From positions 1 to 27,002 of the forward strand of contig CALCGT010000063.1 in NCBI GenBank assembly GCA_937901125.1: a DNA stretch of 27,002 nucleotides. The letters run 5' to 3'. Both the position numbers and the translations under genes were made by a program. Positions within the stretch are counted from its first letter, which is position 1. Each line of letters begins with the position of its first letter. Source of the stretch: an uncultured Clostridia bacterium. Its GTDB lineage: Bacteria; Bacillota; Clostridia; Lachnospirales; Anaerotignaceae. Positions 16,374-24,356 of the stretch are shown piece by piece. Below the pieces are notes generated by a model. That model saw only the letters and a program-made list of their open reading frames with translations, searched no databases and had not been told where the DNA came from.

Positions 16374-16817
16374 ATGGAAATAAAAATCAATAAGGAAATC
16401 TGCGAATACCATGAAACCTTGTTTTTTGGTCTTTCTGCAAGGCAGTTCATTTGTTCTGTTCTTGCAATAGCGATTGCGGTAGGGATTTATTTTCTCACAA
16501 AAAATCTGATCGGAAAAGAAACGGCAAGCTGGCTTTGCATGGTAGCGGCAGCTCCTGTTGCAGCAATGGGATTTTTCAAATATAACGGATTGACTGCGGA
16601 AAAACTGGCATGGGCATTTTTGAAAACAGAAGTATTCTATGCAGGAAAAAGAGTGTTCAAGGCTGATAATTATTATCTGGACATCATGACAATGGAACCG
16701 AAAAAGGAGGTGCTGCTTGGTGTTAAAAACTTTACGAAACAGCGTGGCAAACGAAAGAGAAGCCTTCGTCATTCCAAAAAGCGTACAGGCATCCATTCCC
16801 ATAGAAAAAATCTTTAG
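16374..16817 (+). CDS. prgI: PrgI-family (VirB3-like) membrane protein
   Basis: The 147-residue protein begins MEIKINKEICEYHETLFFGLSARQF, the conserved start of PrgI proteins, followed by two membrane segments at about residues 22-41 and 50-66. The C-terminal part is basic (KRKRSLRHSKKRTG), probably cytoplasmic. PrgI/VirB3 proteins sit beside VirB4 and help anchor it to the channel. GGAGGTGG lies 5-6 nt before the ATG. Its last 98 bases overlap virB4 in another frame. Confidence 0.88.
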   Translation: MEIKINKEICEYHETLFFGLSARQFICSVLAIAIAVGIYFLTKNLIGKETASWLCMVAAAPVAAMGFFKYNGLTAEKLAWAFLKTEVFYAGKRVFKADNYYLDIMTMEPKKEVLLGVKNFTKQRGKRKRSLRHSKKRTGIHSHRKNL

Positions 16818-18144
16818 AGATGGTATCTGGAAAGTCGGCAATAACTACAGTATGACATGGAAGATCACGGACATCAATTTTGCTGTGGCTTCTGAGGAAG
16901 ATAAACGCATGATGCTATTACAGTATTGTGCGTTTTTAAATTCCCTGCCGACAGATGCAACGATAAAAATTACGATTTACAATCGAAAACTGAATCTGAA
17001 AGAGTTTAGACATTCATTGATGCTGCCGGGGAAAAAAGATATTTTGGATCAGTACCGTGGAGAATATAACCGCATGCTGCAGGACAAAGCAGAGGCAACT
17101 CAAAATATGGTACAGGAAAAATATATCACAGTTTCTATCAGTAAAAAGACCATAGAAGAAGCGAGAGCAGCCTTTGGCAGGATTGGGATAGATCTGGCAA
17201 CGAATTTATCGAAACTATCTTCTATCGCGTTGGTACAGGATAATCAGGAACGGTTGAAACTACTGTACGATTTTTTCAGACCGGAGGATGAGCCTGATCT
17301 GAGTATCAACCTGAAGGAATTGATGCGGCGAGGACATAATTTCAAGGACAGCATTTGCCCGGATAGTATGCAGTTCAAGGCAGATCACTTTGAAATGGAT
17401 GACAAGGTTGGGCGAGTGTTATTTCTGAAGGATTATGCTTCGTTTATCCGTGATGATATGGTGGCAAAACTGACGGATGTATCCAGAAACATCATGCTTT
17501 CTATTGATATTCTTCCAATTCCTACGGATGAGGCTGTGAAAGAGATACAGAATAAAATTTTAGCGGTGGAAACGGATATTACCCGTTGGCAGAGAAAACA
17601 GAACGAAAATTACAATTTCAGTGCAACGATCCCCTATGAAATGGAACTGATGCGGACAGAAACGAAAGAATTTCTGGATGACCTGACGGCAAGGGATGAG
17701 CGAATGATGTTTGCCCTTTTGACAGTAGTTCATCTGGCAGACGATTTGGAACAGCTGGATGCAGATACGGAAGCCCTGCAGAGCGCAGCAAAGACCAGTT
17801 TTTGTAATCTGTCTATTCTGCGGTGGCAGCAGGAAGATGGACTGAATACGGTTCTGCCCTATGGTTTGCGAAGGATACATACTTTGCGAACGCTGAACAC
17901 TGGCAGTGTGTCTGCGTTGAATCCTTTTTCCGTGCAGGAAATCAGGGACAAAGGCGGCATCTATTATGGTATCAATGCCATCAGCAGAAACCTTATCATT
18001 TGCAATAGAAAGAGCCTTTTGAACGGTAACGCCTTTATTCTTGGGGTATCCGGTTCTGGTAAATCTTTTATCGCAAAAGAGGAGATTGCCTTTATTGCTA
18101 TGGCGACAAATGATGACATTATTATTGTCGATCCGGAAAGAGAA
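16720..18144 (+). CDS. virB4: VirB4-like ATPase, exon 1 (interrupted by group II intron)
   Basis: VirB4 is the channel motor ATPase. Exon 1 encodes the N-terminal domain and the Walker A motif GVSGSGKS at residues about 442-449, then IIIVDPERE, where the intron begins. GAPs in the frame are absent up to 18144; unspliced RNA would add VRQEVA and stop at TAA inside the intron. The start is a GTG at 16720 or a TTG at 16717, 9 or 6 nt after AAAGGAGG (16703-16710). It overlaps prgI by 98 bp. After splicing, codon GAA (18142-18144) joins TAT at 20458 to give DPERE-YEELVRSLGG, which matches intact VirB4 proteins. The joined protein is about 773 residues. Confidence 0.92.
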
Positions 18145-18692
18145 GTGCGACAAGAAGTCGCATAATAAATTGCTGGTTATCAGCTACCCTATCCATTTGG
18201 GGTAATCCTACCACAATCTGCGTGAATGGTAACGTTCAGGTGGGAAGCTTGTGGGACAATATGGGAAATCTGACAGCCTAAGTCGGACGTACCGTTAGGA
18301 TAAGAGTGCTATGACGAACGTAAAGTGAATCATCGTAAGAGTCGTTACAGGGAATAAGTGAAATAAGGCTGATACACTTACACCAAAAGGTGCGGAGGTG
18401 GTTGCGGCGGCTTTCTCAACGCCGTAACAAATGGACACAGTCCTCCCGGCTCAAAGATGGCGTCTAAGGTACTCGCAATTATTTATTATGCGGAACTTGG
18501 TAAGCCCTATGCGTTCCTCAAATGAGGTATCGACCCTGCAAGGGGAAGAAATGACGCAGAGGGTAAAGGAACGGGATAAAAAGCGAACGGCGCTGCTGTA
18601 ATGGCGGAGCATAGGGGTTCAAGATTTGCCCTAACCCGAAAGGGTGCAGACTTATCCCACGGTATTTCATGACAAAGAATGGAGGTAAACCT

Positions 18693-20372
18693 ATGAACGA
18701 TAATAATTCAATGACGGAAACAGTAGTTTCCGAGAGATTATCGGACAGTAAACTGCTTGCCATGCAATGGAAAACCATTGACTGGAAGAAAGCAGAAAAA
18801 GAAGTTAATAGGCTGCAAGTCAGGATTGTCAAGGCTACTCAGGAAAAGAAATGGAACACAGTGAAGCGGCTTCAATATTTGTTGACGCACTCATTCCATG
18901 CAAAAGCACTCGCCGTAAGACGGGTGACCACGAACAAAGGAAAGAAAACCGCAGGAGTAGACGGAGAAATCTGGTCAACGCCTGCAATGAAGATGAGGGC
19001 TGTCCTATCGCTGACAGACAAAGGCTACAAAGCAAAACCGTTAAGACGTGTTTATATCGAAAAGAAAGATAAGAAAAAGAAACGTCCGTTAGGGATTCCG
19101 ACCATGTATGACAGGGCAATGCAGGCGTTGTACGCTCTTGCATTAGAGCCAGTGGCAGAAACAACCGCCGACACGAAATCATTTGGTTTCAGGAAAGGAC
19201 GGTGCTGTCAGGACGCTTGCGAATATATATTTACGGCACTGTCACGCAAAGTATCACCTGAATGGATTTTGGAGGGCGACATTAAAGGCTGTTTTGATAA
19301 TATCAGCCACGAATGGTTAGTAGAAAATATCCCTATGGACAAATCTGTTCTGAAACAATTCCTAAGAGCGGGATTTATCTTCAAGGGAGAACTGTTCCCG
19401 ACAGAGGACGGTACTCCGCAGGGCGGCGTAATATCGCCGATTCTTGCAAATATGGCATTGGACGGTATGCAGAAAGTATTGTCAGACAGATTCCATACAA
19501 ACAGACTTGGAAAAGTGGACATTCGGTTTAAGAACGCCCATAAGGTCAATTTGGTACGTTACGCTGATGATTTCATTGTCACAGCGGCAACGGAGGAAAT
19601 TGCCTTAGAAGCAAAAGAGCTGATAAAGGAGTTCCTGAAAACAAGAGGATTGGAATTATCTGACGAGAAAACAGTAGTCACCCACATCAATGACGGATTT
19701 GATATGTTAGGCTGGACGTTCCGAAAATGGAACGGAAAGTTGATAGTGAAACCGTCAAAGAAATCCATACAGGCAATCGTGCGGAATTTATCTGACACGA
19801 TACTGAAACGTGGAAAAGCATGGAATCAGGACGTATTGATTATGAAGCTAAACCAACAAATCCGAGGATGGACGAATTACCACCAGTCTGTATGTGCGAA
19901 CGAAGCATTTGCACATCTGGATTATATTCTCTATGAATTATTGTGGAGATGGGCGAAAAGACGACATCCCAAGAAAGGACAATGGTGGATTTCTACGAAG
20001 TATTGGCACCGCAGGGGAACCCAGAACTGGGTATTCTCTACGGACACAAAAGAACTGATACGGGTAGACCATACGCCGATTGTCCGACACACAAAAGTAA
20101 GGGAAACAGCTAACCCATTCCTTGATACGGAATATTTCAAACAACGTAAGTTTAATCAGGGAATGAAGAAACTTTCAGGAAGGTTTAAGTTAATCTGGAA
20201 GAATCAGGACGGCTGTTGCTATCACTGTGGTATGCCGCTGGATATTTCGGAGAAAAGGGAGATTTTCTTCAAAGTACCGAAGTCCTGCGGCGGTAAAGAG
20301 GAAGTGGCAAATATGGCGTATGTTCATGCCGATTGCCAAAGAATCTATCTTGAGAGCCGCTCGAAAGAGTGA
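18693..20372 (+). CDS. ltrA: Group II intron reverse transcriptase/maturase with HNH-like domain
   Basis: The 559-residue intron-encoded protein has an N-terminal RVT_N-like region, a reverse transcriptase domain with TPQGGVISPILAN and the catalytic YADD at 290-293, a maturase (domain X) region, and a C-terminal zinc/HNH-type segment with C508-C509-Y-H-C512 and HADC near 546-549. It helps intron RNA splicing and copies it into new DNA sites. The start at 18693 follows GGAGGT (18681-18686) by 6 nt; an ATG at 18669 lies before that site. It lies in intron domain IV. All catalytic motifs are present, so the intron may be mobile. Confidence 0.95.
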   Translation: MNDNNSMTETVVSERLSDSKLLAMQWKTIDWKKAEKEVNRLQVRIVKATQEKKWNTVKRLQYLLTHSFHAKALAVRRVTTNKGKKTAGVDGEIWSTPAMKMRAVLSLTDKGYKAKPLRRVYIEKKDKKKKRPLGIPTMYDRAMQALYALALEPVAETTADTKSFGFRKGRCCQDACEYIFTALSRKVSPEWILEGDIKGCFDNISHEWLVENIPMDKSVLKQFLRAGFIFKGELFPTEDGTPQGGVISPILANMALDGMQKVLSDRFHTNRLGKVDIRFKNAHKVNLVRYADDFIVTAATEEIALEAKELIKEFLKTRGLELSDEKTVVTHINDGFDMLGWTFRKWNGKLIVKPSKKSIQAIVRNLSDTILKRGKAWNQDVLIMKLNQQIRGWTNYHQSVCANEAFAHLDYILYELLWRWAKRRHPKKGQWWISTKYWHRRGTQNWVFSTDTKELIRVDHTPIVRHTKVRETANPFLDTEYFKQRKFNQGMKKLSGRFKLIWKNQDGCCYHCGMPLDISEKREIFFKVPKSCGGKEEVANMAYVHADCQRIYLESRSKE

Positions 20373-20382
20373 TGAAATGCTT

Positions 20383-20416
20383 GAGCCGTATGAGTGGAAA
20401 CGCTCACGTACGGTTC
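20383..20416 (+). ncRNA. Group II intron domain V
   Basis: A 34-nt hairpin starting GAGCCGTATGAG and ending GTACGGTTC, with a GAAA loop, 10 nt after the maturase stop. This is the ribozyme catalytic core element, followed by domain VI and the 3' splice site at 20457/20458. Confidence 0.93.
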
Positions 20417-20457
20417 TTAGGCGAGAAAGGGCGAGTAATCGCCCCGACTTAGCCGAC

Positions 20458-21354
20458 TATGAAGAACTGGTACGTTCTTTGGGCGGCGAAGTGATCCGCT
20501 TTTCTCCTGATACCAAGAATTATATCAATCCTTTGGATATGAGCAGGGACTATGGAGAAGGGGATAACCCCTTATCACTGAAATCCAGCTTTGTCATGTC
20601 CCTTTATGAAAATCTGAATAATGGCAGAGTCGATAGTGGTGCAAACTCTCTGGTGGATCGCTGTATGAAAAATATCTATCAGGAATATCTGAAGGACTAT
20701 GATGGAGAGCCTCCAACACTGAAAAAATTGCGGCAGGAATTGCTCAGACAGGAGGAACCTTTAGCGAAACAGATTGCATTAACCTTGGAACTTTTTACAG
20801 AGGGTAGCTCTAATGTTTTTTCTCATCAGACCAATGTGAACCAGAATAGCCGTATTGTTTGTTATGACATTTTGGATTTGGGAAAATCTTTGAAAACCAT
20901 CGGGATGCTGATTATGCTGGATTCCATCCTGAACCGTGTTATGGAGAACCGTAAGAATGGCAAAAGAACATGGGTATATATTGATGAAATTTATCTTTTC
21001 TTTGCCAATGAGTACAGTTCTACCTTCCTTTCAGAAAGCTGGAAAAGATTCCGAAAATATGGGGCCTTGGCAACAGGCATCACACAGAATGTTTCTGATT
21101 GCTTACGGTCTGATATGGCAAAAACCATGTTTTCTAACAGTGAGTTTTTGATTTTGCTGAATCAGTCTGCCAATGACAGAAAGGAACTGGCAAGGCTGTT
21201 CCATATTTCAGATACGCAGATGAATTACATCACAGACACACAGTCAGGACGAGGACTTTTGAAGGTCAAAAGTTCTCTGGTACCGTTTATCAATGAATTT
21301 CCAAAGGATACGGAATTGTATCGTTTGATGACAACAAAACCGGAAGATCGGTAA
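20458..21354 (+). CDS. virB4: VirB4-like ATPase, exon 2
   Basis: Continues the VirB4 reading frame in phase after the intron: YEELVRSLGGEVIRFSPDTKNYINPLDM is the family-typical sequence following the DPERE motif. It includes a Walker B-type TWVYIDEIYLFF and the C-terminal ATPase helices (SWKRFRKYGALATGITQNVSDCL). The open frame extends upstream into the intron, but that part is intron-encoded and has no start signal. The stop is 5 bp before a terminator-like hairpin. Confidence 0.92.
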   Translation, partial: YEELVRSLGGEVIRFSPDTKNYINPLDMSRDYGEGDNPLSLKSSFVMSLYENLNNGRVDSGANSLVDRCMKNIYQEYLKDYDGEPPTLKKLRQELLRQEEPLAKQIALTLELFTEGSSNVFSHQTNVNQNSRIVCYDILDLGKSLKTIGMLIMLDSILNRVMENRKNGKRTWVYIDEIYLFFANEYSSTFLSESWKRFRKYGALATGITQNVSDCLRSDMAKTMFSNSEFLILLNQSANDRKELARLFHISDTQMNYITDTQSGRGLLKVKSSLVPFINEFPKDTELYRLMTTKPEDR

Positions 21355-21359
21355 GAGCA

Positions 21360-21393
21360 GGCGGGCAGAGTTTTTTCTGTCCGTCTTTTTTTT
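21360..21393 (+). terminator. Terminator-like hairpin upstream of NlpC/P60 gene
   Basis: A 10-bp stem with two G-T pairs (21360-21369 with 21376-21385) followed by T8. The ribosome-binding site GGAGGG of the next gene begins at 21398. Confidence 0.75.
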
Positions 21394-21408
21394 GATTGGA
21401 GGGATTTT

Positions 21409-23241
21409 ATGCAGGAGAAAGACCTGAAGGTAAAACAGAAACAAAGTACTATAAAAACCAAAGATGGAAAAAACAATGGGAAGAAACAGAAAGCATCGCC
21501 GTTGAAAGAAAAAATGAAGGCAGACTATATCAGAACAAAAACAAGACAGCCAACAGAAAAGGAAACCAGTGAAGCATCCAAGCAGGCAGAAGAAACAATT
21601 GAAGATGCAGCGATGGAAACAGGTATTTATGTGGTGGGACGGATTGTTTCAGGAAAGAAAAGCAAAAAAGAAAAGCAGTATATATTTGATGAAGATTTAC
21701 AGAGTAAAGCGGAAGCGGGCGAATTTGTCTGGAATCCAGAGGGAAATAAAAAGGCGGTTAAAAAGAAATATGCGGTTGAAAAGGGCAGGAGAATCAAAGA
21801 AAAACAACCTGCAAGAAAAGAAGCAGAATTCCCTAAGACTGTTATTTTTCAAGAACAGCAAATTTATAATAGGCGGTCTGATGAAAGAAAGAAATATCAG
21901 AATTTAAAGATGACCAAAGAAAAAATACCACAGAAGTTGCAGAAAACATTACAAAAACGAAGCCAGTATCAAAGAGAAGGAAAATGGCATGCTGTGAAAT
22001 CTTTGAGAGAAACGCTATTTTTTCAGAAAACACCCAAAACAGCAAAGCAGATTAACAATGGTAGTCGATTTACAAAAGCGATTGCAAATACTGTAACAGC
22101 TTTTGTAAAAGGCATCCTTGCGGCATTGGGCGGTTTGAGTGGGTTGATCGTTGTTTTTGTAATCATTGGTACAGTTCTGGCTTTGGTGTCAACGGCCTTT
22201 GGTGTATTCTTTTCGGTTTATGATGATACGGCAGGAGCGAAAAGAATTGCAGAAATCGTAGCAGAAACAAATAGCGAGTTTTATGCAAAGGTCAGCGAAA
22301 TTGAAAAGGAAGTGCCCCATGACAAAGTAGAATACCATGTAGTACCAGACGGAGGAGATCAGCTTTTTATCACAAACTGGACAGAAGTTGTAGCGGTGTT
22401 TGCTGCTAAAACGGCTGGAGCGGGTGAAGATGCTTTGGATGTTGTTACGATGGACGATACAAGAGCGGAACTGCTGAAAGAAGTATTTTGGGATATGAAT
22501 GAACTGTCCTATAAAACGGCAAAGGAGAAGCATGGCGAGGGGGAGAACACAGAAACGGAAACGATTTTGCATATCACGCTGACAAGCAGGGGATATGAAG
22601 AAATGGTAGACTACTATGATTTTATCTTATATCAGAAACAGGCATTGTATGAATTGATGCAGCCGGAATATGGCCAGATGCTTTCTGAATTGGTCGGTAC
22701 TTTAGGTGTATCAGGTGGAGCTATTGAGTTGACGCAAGAGCGGATACAGGAAATGCTTGATAATTTGCCAGAAGATCTATCTCCAGAAAGAAAGGCTGTT
22801 ATGGAAGCGGCATATTCCCTTGTAGGTAAGGTCAATTATTTCTGGGGTGGGAAATCAGAGGTGATTGGATGGGATAGTAGATGGGGAACACCAACAAAAG
22901 TAACAGCGGCAGGCAGCAGTACAACCGGAATGACATTGCCGTTTGGATTGGATTGTTCTGGTTTTGTAACATGGGCGTTTATCAATGCAACGAGTGATCC
23001 TTCCTATGCAAATGTGATTGGTCATGGTGCAAGAAACCAGTATGGAAAATGTGAAAGAATTAGTTGGGATGAAGCATTGCCAGGGGATTTAGTTTTTTAT
23101 CCTGATTTAGGGCATGTGGGGATAGTTGCTGGAAATGATGATAATGGAAACCTTTTGATAGTACACTGTGCTTCTTCGCAGAATTCAGTTGTTGTAACGG
23201 GAATTCAAGGATTTACTATAGTTGCGAGACCTATTTTTTAA
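21409..23241 (+). CDS. Membrane-anchored NlpC/P60 peptidoglycan hydrolase (CD1108-like)
   Basis: The 610-residue protein has a long basic, Lys-rich cytoplasmic N-terminus (about 1-220), one strong membrane stretch at about 225-275, an extracellular middle region, and a C-terminal NlpC/P60 domain with Cys516 in GLDCSGFVTWAF, His569 in DLGHVGIV and His586 in IVHCASSQ. NlpC/P60 enzymes cut gamma-D-glutamyl bonds in peptidoglycan. In Firmicute conjugation systems this protein plays the VirB1-like wall-opening role. GGAGGG at 21398-21403 supports ATG 21409. A nonsense-mutated copy of its 3' end lies at 25313-25666. It is the last channel gene seen; the DUF4315/DUF4366 genes often found next are absent. 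Confidence 0.9.
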   Translation: MQEKDLKVKQKQSTIKTKDGKNNGKKQKASPLKEKMKADYIRTKTRQPTEKETSEASKQAEETIEDAAMETGIYVVGRIVSGKKSKKEKQYIFDEDLQSKAEAGEFVWNPEGNKKAVKKKYAVEKGRRIKEKQPARKEAEFPKTVIFQEQQIYNRRSDERKKYQNLKMTKEKIPQKLQKTLQKRSQYQREGKWHAVKSLRETLFFQKTPKTAKQINNGSRFTKAIANTVTAFVKGILAALGGLSGLIVVFVIIGTVLALVSTAFGVFFSVYDDTAGAKRIAEIVAETNSEFYAKVSEIEKEVPHDKVEYHVVPDGGDQLFITNWTEVVAVFAAKTAGAGEDALDVVTMDDTRAELLKEVFWDMNELSYKTAKEKHGEGENTETETILHITLTSRGYEEMVDYYDFILYQKQALYELMQPEYGQMLSELVGTLGVSGGAIELTQERIQEMLDNLPEDLSPERKAVMEAAYSLVGKVNYFWGGKSEVIGWDSRWGTPTKVTAAGSSTTGMTLPFGLDCSGFVTWAFINATSDPSYANVIGHGARNQYGKCERISWDEALPGDLVFYPDLGHVGIVAGNDDNGNLLIVHCASSQNSVVVTGIQGFTIVARPIF

Positions 23242-23392
23242 TAGAAAATAAGAGTTGATGTCTACTGAGATTGAATGATAGAAAAAATATGTATAATATT
23301 ATAGATTTTTATGTATTCAGAGAGTTTACAAAGACTGCTAAACTAAAGCCGTTCGAATATAGAAACTAGATAGGGTATTGTGGTTAATAAAA
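23242..23392. other. AT-rich non-coding spacer after NlpC/P60 gene
   Basis: No supported gene was seen. It includes at about 23330-23350 the sequence similar to the one at 6311-6331. The conjugation module ends here and the accessory region begins. Confidence 0.5.
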
Positions 23393-23421
23393 ACAGCCAA
23401 CATTGGAATAATGTTGGCTGT
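23393..23421 (-). terminator. Terminator hairpin for minus-strand micro-ORF
   Basis: A perfect 12-bp stem (23393-23404 with 23410-23421) and 5-nt loop. On the minus strand it is followed by a T-run (TTTTATTAA). It is closely similar to the hairpin at 23934-23964, with compensating changes in both arms. Confidence 0.7.
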
Positions 23422-23455
23422 AAGATATATGGCAAAAAGTAATTTAGGGTATGAG

Positions 23456-23554
23456 TTATTTATTTTTGATTTTATGAAATAAATAACCTATGCTAATGAC
23501 AATAACTAGTATGATTATGCAAATAGTTATATCTGTGTTTGTCATGTGATACAT
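23456..23554 (-). CDS. One-TM micro-protein or detached C-terminal membrane anchor
   Basis: The frame gives 32 residues from ATG 23554 or 29 from ATG 23545, consisting of a single hydrophobic segment (ITICIIILVIVISIGYLF) and a basic tail HKIKNK. The shape is that of a C-terminal surface-protein anchor or a stand-alone membrane peptide. It is in the same frame as the truncated beta-rich ORF upstream, separated by one TAA, so it may be the anchor of that decayed gene. No clear ribosome-binding site exists apart from the G tract. Expression is unproven. Confidence 0.4.
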   Translation of the reverse strand: MYHMTNTDITICIIILVIVISIGYLFHKIKNK

Positions 23555-23557
23555 CTT

Positions 23558-23854
23558 TTAATCCCCCCCCCCCCAAGAAGTAGTAACGACACCAGTGTCG
23601 CTAACAGTTGTTTTAACCCATGGATTAAAAGTAGCAATAGGTCCTACAATTCCAGTATCAAAAACTTGCAACAAGCAACTTCCGTGTACTTCTGCTGGAT
23701 AAGTTATTGTAGAGGTTGCACGATTAATTATGAGGACTTTATCTGAAATTGAAGCAACTGCAGAACTGGTAATAAAATTACGTGCGCTTGAAATTTTCCA
23801 ATGAGAACCAGATTTATTCAGGTCAAATTTGTAACTAAGGTTATAATTGGAAAT
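23558..23854 (-). pseudogene. C-terminal remnant of a beta-rich secreted-type protein
   Basis: The minus-strand frame is open for 98 codons with no start codon near its beginning and a stop just upstream at 23855-23857. The product alternates short strands (YKFDLNKSGSHWKIS, TSTITYPAEVHGSCLLQVFDTG, KTTVSDTGVVTTSW) as in a beta-sandwich domain, and ends W-Gly-Gly-Gly-Asp because a 12-base G tract (plus strand C tract, 23563-23574) precedes the stop. The N-terminal part is missing. I do not recognise the family. Confidence 0.55.
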
Positions 23855-23933
23855 TTATAAAAATAAAGAAGTGTATAATTTGTACATTAAAGAAACTAGT
23901 TATTGATGATTTTTTGAGCGATAATGAAAAGGT

Positions 23934-23964
23934 AACAGCCAGCATCAATCAGATGCTGGCTGTT
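23934..23964. terminator. Hairpin between the four-TM gene and the remnant gene
   Basis: A perfect 13-bp stem (23934-23946 with 23952-23964) and 5-nt loop lies just after the end of the minus-strand four-TM gene. Its T-run on the minus strand is modest (ACCTTTTC). It probably ends that operon. Confidence 0.6.
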
Positions 23965-23986
23965 CTATAATAATTTTTTACTATGA

Positions 23987-24355
23987 TCAGGATTTGGCTC
24001 CCCAATATCCGATTAGTTGACAAATGACAATGAAACCAGCCCAAATAGGGAACCAAACTTCTGCAATTCCGTTTTTTACACTCATGAAAGGGAACAAGAA
24101 ATGGATGCATATTTTACAAATGCATAAATGGAGGGTAGTTCCTATAATGCATAGACGGGATTGTTTTTTTAAACCACAAATATATCCTAATCCAATATAT
24201 ACTGGGAACATAATTAGAATAAGAACTATTGGTGGTAAATAAGGCGGATACTGTTTAGCAATATAATCAAAGTAATAGGTAATTAAGTAATCTCCAATTA
24301 TATACGGGATTAAATAAAGAACGATAATATATTGAAATTTTTTTGTTTTTTGCAT
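23987..24355 (-). CDS. Four-TM membrane protein coupled to YycO-like hydrolase
   Basis: The 122-residue protein has about four hydrophobic segments (FQYIIVLYLIPYIIGDYLITYYF, PPIVLILIMFPVYIGLGYICG, a central Cys-rich segment, and IWAGFIVICQLIGYWG). I recognise no family. Its ATG is one base after the stop of the upstream hydrolase gene and it has no good ribosome-binding site of its own, so it is likely translated by coupling. The arrangement of a secreted enzyme followed by a small membrane protein recalls effector-immunity or enzyme-export pairs, but that is inference. Confidence 0.65.
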   Translation of the reverse strand: MQKTKKFQYIIVLYLIPYIIGDYLITYYFDYIAKQYPPYLPPIVLILIMFPVYIGLGYICGLKKQSRLCIIGTTLHLCICKICIHFLFPFMSVKNGIAEVWFPIWAGFIVICQLIGYWGAKS

Positions 24356-24356
24356 T

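Larger units (their letters stand above)
18145..20457 (+). mobile_element. Group II intron in virB4 (2,313 nt)
   Basis: The 5' end is GTGCGAC, matching the group II GUGYG rule, and the 3' end is GAC (AY rule). Domain V is present at 20383-20416. A 5-bp stem (18405-18409 with 18420-18424) presents a loop holding TTCTC (18413-18417), which pairs with GAGAA, the last five bases of exon 1, so it is a good EBS1. The intron is in the same direction as virB4 and inserted exactly between two codons (phase 0). It encodes its own maturase. Splicing should restore VirB4. Boundaries are supported by the exact continuity of the protein sequence. Confidence 0.95.

Noticed and set aside
20227..20457. Upstream part of the virB4 exon 2 frame as a separate gene start
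   Set aside because: This part overlaps the maturase gene and intron domains V-VI. The frame is open by chance, and the protein only matches VirB4 from 20458.
23546..23746. Plus-strand 66-codon frame across the C tract
   Set aside because: It begins with low-complexity Pro codons from the C tract, has no ribosome-binding site and lies opposite the more protein-like minus-strand remnant.
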